Shown piece by piece: positions 13,078-24,392 of a stretch of 64,000 nt of DNA. The DNA lies in contig BCHH01000005.1 of the NCBI GenBank assembly GCA_001599595.1, positions 1,619,552-1,683,551 of the forward strand. Reading direction: 5' to 3'. Numbering within the stretch: the first letter of the stretch is position 1; each line of letters starts with the position of its first letter. Position numbers and translations under genes: made by a program. Below the pieces are notes generated by a model. The model did not search any database and was not told the DNA's origin. It saw only the letters and a program-made list of their open reading frames with translations. Source of the DNA: Beverwykella pulmonaria. Its lineage: Eukaryota > Ascomycota > Dothideomycetes > Pleosporales > Melanommataceae.

Positions 13078-13445
13078 CTACACATTCAGCACCTTCCAAG
13101 ATGTCCTTGCATCAGTGTTTTGAATACCCACCCGGTCGTGGAACGAATCCTCATCTCTGGGACTGCAAATTGAACTTGAATCCCTAGCTATCACTCGGCA
13201 ACATATCAGGCGAGAACTCAATCGGTTGGAGTTCTCGTGTTGGTTGGGTGTCGGTACTTGGGCCATCTCGTGCGACCTGAATACTCCATTAGTACGCGGC
13301 GGATTTTGAGGATCAGTTACTCTACCACTACATGTTTGTCGACGATCGCCATGGTATTCAGTGTGCCCGGAGCAGCTACTGCAGTAGGTGCAGCGGCAAT
13401 AGAAAGAGCGAGCGAAGCGACGATGAGGAAGACGCGTCCAAGCAT
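13078..13445 (-). CDS. Small secreted protein, orphan (2 exons)
   Basis: The ATG at 13445 begins a clear signal peptide (MLGRVFLIVASLALSIAAAP). Exon 1 (13445-13321) would stop at a TAA just after a GTAACT donor. Removing a 44-bp intron with a strong GTACTAAT branch element and TTCAG acceptor joins it in phase to exon 2 (13276-13078), giving 107 aa. The mature part is polar and has three Cys (a CC pair and one single) and no recognised domain. A TTTAAATA box lies about 70 bp upstream (near 13520). The gene occupies a stretch present only between the second DUF3176 gene and its downstream duplicated segment. An effector-like role is possible but only inferred. The short intron is the weakest part of the model. 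Confidence 0.5.
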
Positions 13446-13885
13446 ATTAATAGTCAATGGTGACTAATGATGGCTGATGAGCAGTAATGATTGTTGTTAA
13501 AGAAATAATATGGGTATTTAAAGAGTCAAGGTTGATGAGCGAAAGGAATGGCAGGCTCAGCGAGAAGGAAGAAAACGCTGAGAGATGATCTGTGGACTGG
13601 ATTTTCCGTAGCCATGGAAGAAGAGACAAACGGGGCCTTTTATCGACCATGACGACTACCTTGTGCGATGCTTCGAAACACAACCCACACCTCGACATCT
13701 TAACCTTCTACCACTTACGCCTCAGTTACCACCGCGCGAAAAGCCATCTAATCACCTTGCGACAGGCCTTTGTTATTGGCTTGGCATCGACTGCGCACTT
13801 ATTGGAAGGATAAAGGAAGGGCATGAAAAATGCGGCACGAATGTGGTGCGCTGAAACCGCATGACTGGTGTTGATGGAACACAGA
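13446..13885. other. Upstream region of the small secreted protein
   Basis: An open frame (13447-13698, minus) continues upstream of the signal peptide, but its composition looks like untranslated leader. Nothing else is recognised. Confidence 0.35.
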
Positions 13886-14306
13886 GTGTCAGACCGGACT
13901 TCGAGGAGGGCAAAATTCACGCCGCATTGGATGAATTGGACGACTTGGGTTCACGAAACAAGCGGCAAAAATGCCTATCGGTACGATGGACAAATAATGG
14001 TGTAAATTTCCAACTTTGTTCTTACTCCTGTAATATCCTATAACCGAATTACTTTTCCGACGGATTTAAACCAATCGCGTTTTTCACAACCAGTTGCGGG
14101 TTGCCTTGGCGGCGGTTTGGCGTTGTGCCTTGCGGATCTGAAATCAAGCGATTGGCCCAGAAGCCCGTTCCACTACCCCTGTCAACTCGTCACACTTACC
14201 CGCCGCACGTGACGGAGTATGCAGGCGTTACGCTCCCAAGGTTGAATTCAATGTCTCGATAAGGTGCACAGAGACTTGTGTAACTCCGAAAGCTAGTAAT
14301 AGCGCA
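13886..14306 (+). repeat. Downstream duplicated segment, copy B
   Basis: 421 bp matching 7463-7883 in the same orientation. It lies about 930 bp beyond the stop of the second DUF3176 gene instead of at it, which places the duplication breakpoint and the extra DNA between 12957 and 13886. Confidence 0.8.
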
Positions 14307-14494
14307 AATGATTAACGGCGAAGATCTCGGGGTACCTTCGACCAATAACATTTTCAACCATTAGCATGATTGTGAACACAAGGGTTCTCTACTCCAGGAG
14401 GATCAAAGCCAGGATTGAAAAGTCGACCCGAATACCAAGGCCTAGTCGTCGGCTTTTAGGGGAACCAAAACGAATACGAATATGAATTCTAAAG
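14307..14494. other. Intergenic
   Basis: Nothing recognised. Confidence 0.35.
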
Positions 14495-14587
14495 TGTAAG
14501 CAGGGTGTGTGTATGTATGTATAGCGTAGCGGACAGGATTAGACAGTAACATATCCATGTGAATAGTAGTAGTGTCCTAGGCTTACA
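14495..14587. mobile_element. Short solo LTR-like element, family 2
   Basis: This 93-bp element begins TGTAAGCAGGGTG and ends GTCCTAGGCTTACA. It shares ends and the ACATATCCATGTGA...AGTGTCCT block with the copies at 30913 and 31747. Flanks are TAAAG and TAAGG, a 5-bp duplication with one mismatch. Confidence 0.55.
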
Positions 14588-15410
14588 TAAGGGTTTTCAA
14601 AGAGTTTCTCCATAACGAGTACTAATGAGGTCCAACCCCGTTTCAAATATTTACTCAGTGTCCATGTGAGGAACTTATAGAATCCAAAGAGAACTCAATT
14701 GGCCGTCGGGCCATAGTAAAGAAATTCCAGAAAGAATTGTGCGCCACAGACGCAGCCGGAAATATTAATGATGAATACGAGATCTTACAGAAGAACCAAC
14801 GTATACCGATGATCATGTCGCAGACAGGCCATTTGAATAAGAAAGAAAATCAATTATGGTAGGAGGGAAAGAGGAGAAGTAAAACATTAACTTTCACTTC
14901 AAGTCTTTTAGCTTTTTCAGATTGTTCTCGAAACGTTTACTTTTTCCATCTCCTATGGATAAATTGAGACTAACCCCTGTTGTTCCCGAGGTTGAACGAC
15001 GGGTTCTTCATATCTCTAGATACATCTGCAAGATTAAATGATTTCCACAACATCCGATGTATCACTCCGTGGCTAATTTCATAGTCTCTTATTTTATGTC
15101 ATTGCTTGGTGGATATTCTTTCACTATGTGATAGCCCCAACAGCCTTATTCCCCCAAATATTGAAAAACTGGACCCTCTGCGGTCGTGTTCCTCGGGTTC
15201 AAACAGCAGCGTTGTATCTACCTTGGCCAAATCGATTTTCATGATGTCGCTGTAGTCATGCTAGACCGAGACGGACGTCAGCGTCGAGAATCCAACGACC
15301 TAGCCCCACTCAAGTTCCGGCCCACGTGCCGCGCTAAAGCTCGCTCCTCACCACCGCATCTCAGATTCATTTATGCTCGGTGCGCGGCACACTGGTCTCA
15401 TCCACACCCC
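14588..15410. other. Intergenic, no supported gene
   Basis: AT-rich, with no protein-like frames except the extension upstream of the F-box fragment (from 15186), which has no family signal. Confidence 0.35.
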
Positions 15411-15894
15411 ATGGAAACCTTACCCGACGAGCTGATGCTGCAAATCTTCGGGGGTTTGCTAGGCACATGCATTATGTTGTGCCTTGTGTCCCAGCGATTC
15501 AACCGCATAGCTACACCTCTATTATACACGATTATCGACCAACGTGAGTCTAAACTGACCTTCTGATCAAATTCGTAAACTTCGAGAATAGTTCACTGGG
15601 CATTCTGAGTGTAATGACGAAGGAGCTATATTTCGGGCTTTGACTTGTGACACATTTAGATTCAGAAACGATTCCTGCCTAGACTTAGAATACCCGAGGA
15701 GTAAAGAAACAGTGTGGGCGCACCTCTTTCCTAAGGTCATACATACAAAGACGAGGAATAAAGTTGCGCGCACTTTATGCAATTATTGCTTCCGCTGTGT
15801 AGAAGAACAATATACTAGAATTAAAATAAAATTTACGGATCTATGCTATATTATTAGATGTACAAAAGAATTATCCTCCGGTGTGTTTGATTAG
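15411..15894 (+). pseudogene. F-box fragment, probably truncated gene
   Basis: The ATG at 15411 starts an N-terminal F-box: METLPDELMLQIF, then LCLVSQRFNRIATPLLYTII. This matches the usual LPxELxLxIF...LCLVSxRFxxLATPLLY pattern. A good GTGAGT donor follows at 15544 with a possible AG acceptor near 15590. The next open frame (to 15894) has Cys pairs (TLCNYCF) but no leucine-rich repeats, and phase across the junction is not kept. F-box proteins are SCF ubiquitin-ligase adaptors. Here only the F-box is recognisable, so I call a fragment. Confidence 0.5.
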
Positions 15895-15950
15895 AATAAG
15901 AAGCTCAGGTTGATAATTATTCAAGAACGCCAAAACGTCCAAAAAGAATT

Positions 15951-16081
15951 GGGTCTTACCGCGATTCGAACGCGGGGCCTCTCGCATTTGTGCTTAGTTT
16001 TTGCCCCTACATTTTGTTAGTACCAAATTTCGTTAGAGAACAAAGTGATATCTTACTAAGCGAGAATCATACCACTAGACC
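15951..16081 (-). pseudogene. tRNA-Pro-like gene, broken, with insert in anticodon loop
   Basis: On the minus strand, GGTCTAGTGGTATGATTCTC and the following GC and TTAG are the D-arm and 5' anticodon arm of a eukaryotic tRNA-Pro. After about 68 nt comes the 3' half: TGCGAGAGG, then a T-arm CCGCG-TTCGAAT-CGCGG and TAAGACC. The CTCGC/GCGAG anticodon stem and the T-stem pair perfectly. The 5' acceptor strand expected to pair with TAAGACC (GGTCTTR) is missing. A deletion between two GGTCT repeats would explain this. The loop reads TTAGTA where AGG is expected. The insert could be a tRNA intron, but the lost acceptor stem argues against a working tRNA. Confidence 0.6.
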
Positions 16082-16457
16082 TGGATTGTTGTTAGGCAAC
16101 ATATTGAGAGCAAGTCCGATAGGGAGAATTACCATAAGACCTTTGATTTGATTGGCTGGATTTAAAAAATAAGTTATATATATATACAAATATGATTGAA
16201 GGTTTAGATCAGGAGCTCCAGTTGACCCGGAAAGTTTGAGAAGCGCCAAGCGCATAGCCTCACGCCATCCTTCAACGGTCGCCCTCGCCCAATTTCCCAA
16301 TCTCTAATTCCCCACACCTCACGGTGAGTGAATAATATGTGCGTGTTCAAAGGATTTCTCAATTAATTGCTGCATCGTCTCTCTTTCTACCCAACTTTCA
16401 TTCAATCCCTCTAAATCTAATTTGAACCGCTCCACGCTCGTTTCGAGGCGACGATTC

Positions 16458-17306
16458 ATGATGAGCAATCCCAACGGCCTCCGCACTGTCCTCCTCCTCC
16501 TCCCGTCTCTGTTCATCCTCCTCCCTCTCTCGATCGTCGTCGTAGCTCTCGAGCGCATCGCTAGCTCAATATTCGTGAGAAACACCGAACGCGATTGGCG
16601 AAGCGGCGGTACAACGATTACCCTCTACGGTCCCACCACATCAGACAACTCTACATCCTCCTACAAATCAACCGATGTCACTATGCGCATACGGATCGAG
16701 CCGACGCTTGCGATATTGGGCTTGAGCCTAGCGGCCATCGTGGTGTCCGCGATTGGAGTGTGCGGGATATGGGAGTTGCGGCGCATAGAAGGGTCGCCGC
16801 GACACCAGAGAGGGTGGAGCTGGGTTACACTCGTGCTTAACTTCTTGACGATGGCAGCGAGTGTGGGTGTCCTGGCCTATCTGAGTGTGTTACAAGGGAA
16901 CGAGAAGAGATGGCAGAGCTATGCAGATGTCGGTACTGCTGGGCAGAGATTCACAAGGGAGACGTGGGCATGCCAGATCAACAAGTTTTATACCTCTGAA
17001 CAGGATTGGGCAGGGCCGGTCTGTGGGCTTCAGGTTTGTCACAGTTTTCCTCCTCTCATGCTGTGTTTTTAATACTAATCTATCTTGCAGAAAGCCACTC
17101 GGTTCATGCTCATTCCACTGGCTATATCCTCGGTACTAGTGATGGTATGCACATGGATACTCGTTCACGATCGAGGAGGTATGAAATGGTTCGTAGGCGG
17201 CAAGGGACGGTACGCAGGGTTTGATAACATAATGGAAATGCAGCCTAAAAGACACGAGGTTACGAAGGGCGGCGTCGCAGATAACACACGAGCGGTCTAT
17301 CTTTGA
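16458..17306 (+). CDS. Four-transmembrane hypothetical protein (2 exons)
   Basis: Exons 16458-17033 and 17091-17306 (263 aa) across a 57-bp intron with a CTAAT branch element and TTGCAG acceptor, phase 0. The first helix (about residues 10-32) follows a short basic N-terminus. A loop with N-glycosylation sites (DNST) and a predicted extracellular stretch precede helix 2 (about 83-105). Helix 3 is at about 124-145. A Cys-containing loop (ETWACQINKF...GPVCGLQ) leads to helix 4 at the start of exon 2 (LIPLAISSVLVMVCTWILV). A basic cytosolic tail ends the protein. The plan recalls the gene at 1188-2187, but the two are not clearly alignable by eye. No function is assigned. Confidence 0.75.
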
Positions 17307-20188
17307 GAAGACCCCCCAGTAATGTTTAAACTATGTATTTGTTATTACCGCCTTTGAACGCAGGCTTGAAGGTCCTGACCACAAGTTCTCAGTTAGTCGA
17401 TACATCCAACTACTGGAAGCGGTTCACGGTCCTCTAAGAGCTATGCTTTATCATCTCTTCCCATGTCAATGAGTGATGAGATACTGAGCTTCTGTTCTTT
17501 CCCCAATTTATGCTCACCGTACACAGGTTAATCTCTTAACCGACCTTTCCTTTCTGGTAATCGACAATCTGAAATATGTCTCCAGTTAAAGTGGTCATGT
17601 CGAGAGGGTTGGGCGCCAAAGTAACTATCCCACAGATTTTGTGGATATTGGTTCCATGTCAGTGAGATCGACAGTTCGGCCACTCCAAATTCGGGTCCGT
17701 CAGTTCCTCCTTAGCAAAGTCGGGCAGTAATCCTATCGAATCTTGGAGCCTCTCTCACTCTATTTCATCCGACGACTTGCAAGTCCCGAAATCATTACAC
17801 GAGACAATACGATATATTCCTCACGATCCAGGTCATCGTTCGTGCGTCCTTGGAAAATCGAGCGGGGCTTGATCTCGAATGACTGGTTCGGCGAGACATT
17901 AGGTGCGCCTATATATCTCGAAGAAATAACTTTGTAACAATCTAGAACTCATAAGGTGGCAAGTATTTCTGTTGCGCAAACCAGGCTATCACGACAGCTT
18001 GCCGTGTAAATTCGGACATGCACATATGTGGGCACATGTGATGTATATCATTGAACCCGCAACTTACTTCGTGACGCTGTTGATTTTTGTGTAGCGTTGT
18101 TCTCTGAGAAGGCAGCCGTCGACAGCAAGTGCCAAGTCGTATGTCTGGCATCTCCAAAGGGTCAGATCGTTTTGATTTATAACAGGCAGGGTTTCCGTAT
18201 TGGAAAGAATACTGGTATGTACGCATGACCTTGTGGAAAGCTTTTCGGGAATACGCTGTCTCCTTTATTATTGCCGCTTTGTAGTACAGAGTATCATGTG
18301 GCAAACGGAATCTTTCTCTATTTTGCACTTTATGTCGCGTTATGACTGGGGAATCCGGTAGGAGTGGTAAACGCCGTATGTGTCGTCGTCCGGATGGTGC
18401 TCGTCGAAGTTTAGGAGGAATTTCACGCACTCGAATTCGTTGCCTGCTAATCGCAATTTTGAGAATGGGTGGAAGAATTCGTCGATGGTACACAACATAG
18501 CCTCATTTTTCGAGGCCAAATTAGCTTACAGAATGTAGTGATAGTAGTTTCAAAACTAAGAAGATAAATTCAAGCGGTGGTTTATTCAGGGTCTTTCGTG
18601 ACGAGCCTTAAGATGAAAATCCAAACCCCCTTAACCCATTTGGATTACCTGTTGATAACAGTTCGCGGAGATGTAGGAGTTGAGCGGTGGAAAAGCGTCT
18701 GGATCAGAGACTTGGGGGCCATTTTGCGGCGAGTTGTTGAGATGTCGGTGGCGACGATGGTTGCAGTGGTAGTCCGTAGGTTATGACATACGAATAGCTA
18801 AGTTTTGTAGAAAAACAGGGTCTGAGGTGAGCAACTTCATTTTTTCCAACGGCAAACCAGCAGTTGTAATATCCCTCCGGAAAACTCGCCTTACGCGGCC
18901 GCGTGAACGACCCGTTGATGGCACTACTTAAAATGCTTATAATCAAGCATCTGAATGAACGAGCCTTTCGGAATATCTTAAACACGAAGACCTCCACTCC
19001 TTTGCCCAGCTTTTCTTCCAAGGAGCTATGAAACAGAAGAGTGCCTCTCCGTGAATGACATCGAACATGTACTGTGAAAACCGATTTACGATTGAACCTC
19101 TGAGCGGATGATCTACTCCTCTAAAAGCGAAATATACCTATATGCTATTATGTTGTGTGTCATAAGGTAGTAGCGGTCGATACCAGCTTCACCACCGTGT
19201 TATTGAAAGGTTGATCGTCCATCTTCTGGCGGTTATTTCACCTAATTTTAGTACGCGTCCAAATGGATCTGCAAGACTCTGTACAATACTTTTGTGCCCA
19301 TCAACGAGAGTTATCACTCCAGGATGACCGAAGGCTTTTGTCTCGAACACTAATATTACGCAGAGGAGCTGCTTTGAGGTGGCGTTCTCACACACCTTGC
19401 CACGCCAGTTAATTAGCCCCGTCTACTACCGAGTTAGTTATGTCCGGCTCCATTTCGTACTGATCGCAAAATATCCTGAAATTGGAGGAAATATGCCAAC
19501 ACGATCGACTTCGTCAGCCCCTATATGTCGTTCTCCAATCTGAAGCTATGAGAAAGATGCGGTTGGAGTTGACCGAGGTGAGGGTACTGAAACCACAAGA
19601 AATAAGGAGCGTGAAGTCGATGAAGTTGTGCATAGACTGATAGCGTTTGGGTACACGTATCTCTTGCTTTGGGCAATTCATACTTCTCATAGGGCGGCAA
19701 AGTGTCAGTCCCACCGGCTCAAAACTGGGACAAGACGAACAACTTTCAATACAGTCCACAACACGAAGCACTTTTCAGAAAATGCCACCAACTTCATCCA
19801 AAACACATTTCACAGACTTCAAAGCTAAGGTCCTCCATCTGTAGTAGGCAACTGCCATTCGCGCGTCCCCTTCCCCATCACCATGCCTCACACCGCTTCA
19901 CCGCTCTGGCATATTCTTCTTCATCGTCCCAACTTCACATGTAAACTTCACCCACAACGCTGCCAAGGGCCTACTTCCTCACTCACCTTCATCCTAAGCC
20001 ACTGTGCCACACGCTTGAAGAGATTGGCAGTCACCCAGAGTTCGGCCTACTCTTAAAACTGGACCTCTCACGCTGGAGAGTGACACCTCCAATACACTAC
20101 AACGGCCACTATCTAACGCCTAAGTGTTTCTCAACCTTGAGAAGCGGAGCGCAGCATACGGAGAGTTCAAGAAGGGCAAAAAGAAGCA
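17307..20188. other. Gene-poor stretch with possible decayed coding sequence
   Basis: A 183-codon minus-strand frame (17942-18493) has no motif and an atypical, Arg/His-rich composition. On the plus strand, about 18071-18211 encodes a protein-like stretch (SEKAAVDSKCQVVCLASPKG) followed by a GTATGT donor, but stops surround it. I see no complete gene, and a relic is possible. The rest shows nothing. Confidence 0.3.
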
Positions 20189-21677
20189 ATGGCGTATGTA
20201 TAACTTCAGCTAGGACGGTAGTGAGGAGGGTTTTACATGTGGACGCGAGGCTGACGGGTACTTGCTACAGCGCTACTCGAAGCAACCCACCGGCAAACCC
20301 TCGCGGCAACGCCAATGGTAATTGCAACCCCAGTGGAGAGTCAAATGGAGCTGTACACACGAAGTCACCGGAATCTCCTCTGAAGAAGAAGACCAAGATT
20401 CGCGGCACCAGTCGCGATGGTCGTGTTAAGAAGCAGCAGCCGTTCCTTGAGAAGCTGCAGCAAAAAAAGAGGGAAGAAACTGTCCTCGCAGTGGCAGCTA
20501 AGGTTGAAGCAGCGCCGGCCTCAGCAGATGAAGCTGTTGAGCAGAAGCCGTTCCCGTTCCTCGAACTTCCTGGAGGTATGGGTAGTCTTTTCCAAGCACA
20601 GCTCGCCACTTAACGATATGTCCATCTGCTCTCTCGCCACTACCCCTTCTTCTCTCGGCTAACTTACGCCTCTTAGAGCTCCGCAACATCGTCTACTGTT
20701 TGACCACGCTGAATGCGAAGCAGGCCCTACTCGTCCATCTGCCTCGCCGCGCAACGCTCCGGCCTCGTCGCTTAGCGACACCCAACTACGCTGAACAACT
20801 CGAGGACAAGCCAACCACGATGGAAAACGACAGATTTTCTACCAAGGAAGTCAGACGACCATACTTCGCGCTCACCCAAGTCTGCCGTCAGATTCGCGCT
20901 GAATACCGCCCGATCTGCATGCTATCGCAGGAGGTCGGCATGGACATCACAGTCGTGAGCGAGTTTATTGACTGCTTTTACCCGTCTTCGACTCGCGGTG
21001 TAACTGGTCCAACACTCTCGGGCCCCTCGACTGCTACCTTGTTGGATTCGACCTCAGAGCGCCCTGGTACCCCCTACTTAGGCAACCTGACCATCGCTCT
21101 CTCGTCGACTCTCAAGCTTAGCGAGACGGGGCCTCTTGGCACCAATATTCTTCCTCTTCTCGATATTTGGGCTAACAGCGAGCGCATCGAGGCCGGCTTC
21201 GGCCGGTACCACAATCCCACGCATCCCGATGCACCATACAACCCCGGGATAGACGGCGAAGCCAAGGATCTCTACCGCCTCTTCGGTCGCAAGGTCGAGC
21301 CTAGTCGGAAGTGTGGCAAGATGAACCTGAAGTGGCGCGTCGTTCTTCGTGGTCGCTGGCTCGCAGAGGTTCGCGTCGTTCGACAGCCTGTGGCTGGGGT
21401 GCTGGAGTGCGCGATGCCAGCAACAGATGATCCCATACAGCCTACCACCCCGCCGAATCCCACTGCTAACGCCTTTGGGGCTGCGCCTGTTTCTATCCCC
21501 TACGTGCCTCAGCTTCCGGTTCCTTTCTTCCAGATCCTCTTCAAGCCCGAGCATAAAGAGGAGTGGATGGACAGCGAGGATGCAGAGATCCCCACTGGAT
21601 GGCTTGCAGACCACGGCTTTGGAGATATGGAGCACTTTGTTGTTAAAGTCGGCGTTCTCAATACGGTCGATCATTAA
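20189..21677 (+). CDS. LPxELRN-motif (F-box-like/2EXR-type) fungal protein
   Basis: Three exons: 20189-20193 (ATGGC only), 20271-20575 and 20677-21677, giving 436 aa. The introns (77 and 101 bp) have GTATGT/GTATGG donors and CTGAC/CTAAC branch elements. All phases fit, and the first intron is what brings an ATG in frame. After a basic, Lys-rich region (KKKTKIRGTSRDGRVKKQQ) there is FLELPGELRNIVYCL, the hallmark of a large fungal family with F-box-like N-termini. The companion motif YFALTQVCRQIRAEYRPI follows. The C-terminal half is uncharacterised and ends in an acidic region. Members are presumed protein-interaction adaptors, but the role is unproven. The start is less certain than the rest. 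Confidence 0.75.
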
Positions 21678-23113
21678 ACTGTGGAGAAGATTGCCGACGT
21701 TGGCATTCGTGTTCTTCGTCTCTAATGGGTGTCGAAATGAATAGATAACGGTGGTTCGGACCTGCCGTTTGATTGTTCCTACCTTCTTCGCCAATCTCAC
21801 ATCTTAGCATGCTATCTATCTTGGACCATCTTGTTCCAACATCAGTTCCTATTCCTCGTCCACGACCACCTCAACTACAACCAAGATTTCGGCCTAGTGA
21901 TATTCCTACAAACAGGGAAACAAGGCAGCAATACATTGACGGCCTTTTTTGCTTTGCGTATATACGACTTGGGGTTGGTTTGCCCACGCAACCTTCCTTC
22001 TGCTCCGTTGGGGCGCGGCAGCTTTCTCTCCCTAGGGATTCTCTCTTTCTTCTTTCTGACTTCAGTCTTTCTACATCATCTTAGACATACCTACACACCC
22101 TAATCTGGCTTTCATCTCCCTTCTTTCCATACGATCTTTACTTTACCCTCGCTAGCCCAAATTTAGTGGGTACCATATTTGAGCACAACACACACATTGG
22201 GGTACAAATATTTAGCGGGCGAGTTATCTAGATTGGCACCTTGAGGTCTTTGTACAAGGCTGATATACGGATCGAATCGGTGTTCTAGATTATCACATTG
22301 ACAACATCCTCGGGAGTCGACACTTTGGATATAGTCTCGGTTGGTATGCTTAGTCGGTATCTGCATTGGAATAGCTACTGGGCAGATTGGGTTGGCGCAC
22401 TCATACTGCGGTTTCGCATATCTATTTGATGAGAATCTGCATCTGCGATTGGTGGCTTCGGCGATACCTCTTTTGAAAAGCTCGTCCGTATGTTTTTCGA
22501 TATCAGCTTTTGAGGAACTTTGGTGCGAGTTGGGGTTATCTACAGCTAGCCTATTTATGGTGGATTCTACGAAAATTTGGTAGACTGGGTGGCCTAGGGA
22601 TGCATGACAGCGTCTTCTAATAAATTACACAAAATTTGAGATGCTTTGCAATAACCGGAAGAATCGTGAGATGCAGATGTGAGCTGTGAGACATGGGACG
22701 TGGACGTGATGGAGACTAACCACGTTGACTTAATGGCAAGAAGTGAAATGAAGAAGAACAGTGGAGAAATGACAGTAGTAACCAAATAGAAATTTTGCAG
22801 AACGCTTGAAATTAGATTTATTTTGATGAATATTACCTCATACTATGGCATTACGATGATAGAAGGTTCATACTCCCTTTTACCCATATATAATATACAA
22901 ACCAATTCCCAACAGATATACAATACACATACACACTGCCCATGCACCGATTCCATTACTCTATCTGGAAATAAACATGACAGTCCCATTACCCTCATTC
23001 GGCATTAGTTTTTACACCCATTCCATGGCGTTGCGCTCATCACCCCCCTCCCAAATCCACCTTTCGACCCTTCCCCAACCTTCCTCGATCAACCCCATAG
23101 CTAACCCCAAAGG
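21678..23113. other. Intergenic, no supported gene
   Basis: Short pyrimidine-rich frames only. This contains the 3' flanks of two converging genes. Nothing recognised. Confidence 0.4.
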
Positions 23114-24392
23114 TCATGTGCGCGCACTCGCCGGACTCTTGGGCGGCGTATCCAACAAGGCACTATCATACTCGTACCACACGCCGCGAATCTTCCTATT
23201 CAATTTCCGTGGCGCGGGGGAAATCCTGTTGCCGTGGGTACTGAACGGGGCCGTGCCGGCGGAGCTGGTAGTGCTGCCCGCGTCGCTAGCTCTCCTTTGC
23301 CGCTCTCGTTCGCGCTCGCGGTCTCTTTCGGAGAGGGCGCGCACCCCGTCTGCGAGTCCATTCATGTTCTTCCCTACCGACTCGAGGGAGCGCATCATGC
23401 TCTGGCATGTCTTTGTCAGTTCTGTTTGGTTCGAGGAGAGGGTTGCGAGTTGTTCGGCGGTGGATTGCAAGTTCGATTTCACGGACTCGTGGTTCTGGAA
23501 GGAGGAGTTGGAGAGGGCGATGTAGTGGGATGCATTTTGGTCTATGAGGGATTGGAGTTTGGATTGGTTGTCTGTTAGGGATTTGATTTGGGTGCTGTTG
23601 GACTCGTTGATGGCCTGCATGGATTCCAAGCCGGAGGACTGCGCGACGGAAAGGGCGCGGATTTGAGCGCTGTTTTCGGATATCATGGTTGCCATTTTTT
23701 CGAGGGTGGATGTTAGCGTGCTGAGGTCGAAGGGGGGCGGTGAGGTTTCCTCGGATTCTTCTTTGATCATGCTGTTCTGTCTGCTTTCGTTTGCGCTTCC
23801 ATGACCTACACCCGTGCCGGTGACCGGATTCCCAAAGTAGTCCTGCAGCGGGAGCACTGCCGTGCCGCTCATGGCGTCCGACGCCGTGTAGAACCACTTA
23901 TCCCGCAGGTGGTAAAACCGCGGATTGTCCTGTATCTGGTCCTGCATGTCGTCGCCCTTGAGGATGAAGAGCTGTGGCCCTACGCGGGTCGATTCAGGGT
24001 ATTCGGCTCGCACGAGGTCCCACCATTGTGCGCAGATGGCTGCATTGGAGAAGGTCAGGATGTAGGGCGGGGACGGCGCGAAGTCACTCTGCACACACGC
24101 AGTTGTCAGCGTGGACCTTGGTGGAAAGAGGTTGGGCAGAGCGGACCTTCTGGGCATACGCATAAAACAAATTCTCACTGTATCCCCTCGCATCGTGTCT
24201 TGGCGACGACATTGCGTACTGAGGCGTCGGCGGCATGCTCTTGGGCGTATTCGCATCCGCATTCATGATCAACCCCGCAGCCAGCGAGATACTGGGCTTC
24301 TTCCGGGGACGCTCGACGCCATACCCTTTGCCCAGCGGCGTGTGCTGATCGAGCAGGGAGGAGAAATCGGACATGCTCTTTGGGCGGGCCAT
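23114..24392 (-). CDS. Coiled-coil hypothetical protein (2 exons)
   Basis: Exons 24392-24147 and 24088-23114 (406 aa). The 58-bp intron has a CTGAC branch element and TGTGCAG acceptor and keeps phase 0. The N-terminus is polar with MARPKSMSDFSSLLDQHTP. A compact globular part follows, spanning exon 1 and exon 2 (about 75-150: YILTFSNAAICAQWWDLVRA, FYHLRDKWFYTASD). A long heptad-rich segment of about 130 residues (about 190-320) with Ser/Asn/Gln and repeated leucines is probably a coiled coil. The C-terminus is basic with RDRERERERQRR and a conserved-looking GVWYEYDSALLDTPPKSP. The pattern is that of a Pezizomycotina-specific protein. I do not recognise a named family. Confidence 0.8.

Noticed and set aside
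17942..18493. 183-codon minus-strand frame
   Set aside because: Arg/His/Pro-heavy composition, no domain, signal peptide or splice signals; a plus-strand relic in the same place looks more protein-like.
23286..24268. Long frames overlapping the coiled-coil gene on both strands
   Set aside because: They are Arg/His-rich shadows of the real two-exon minus-strand gene.
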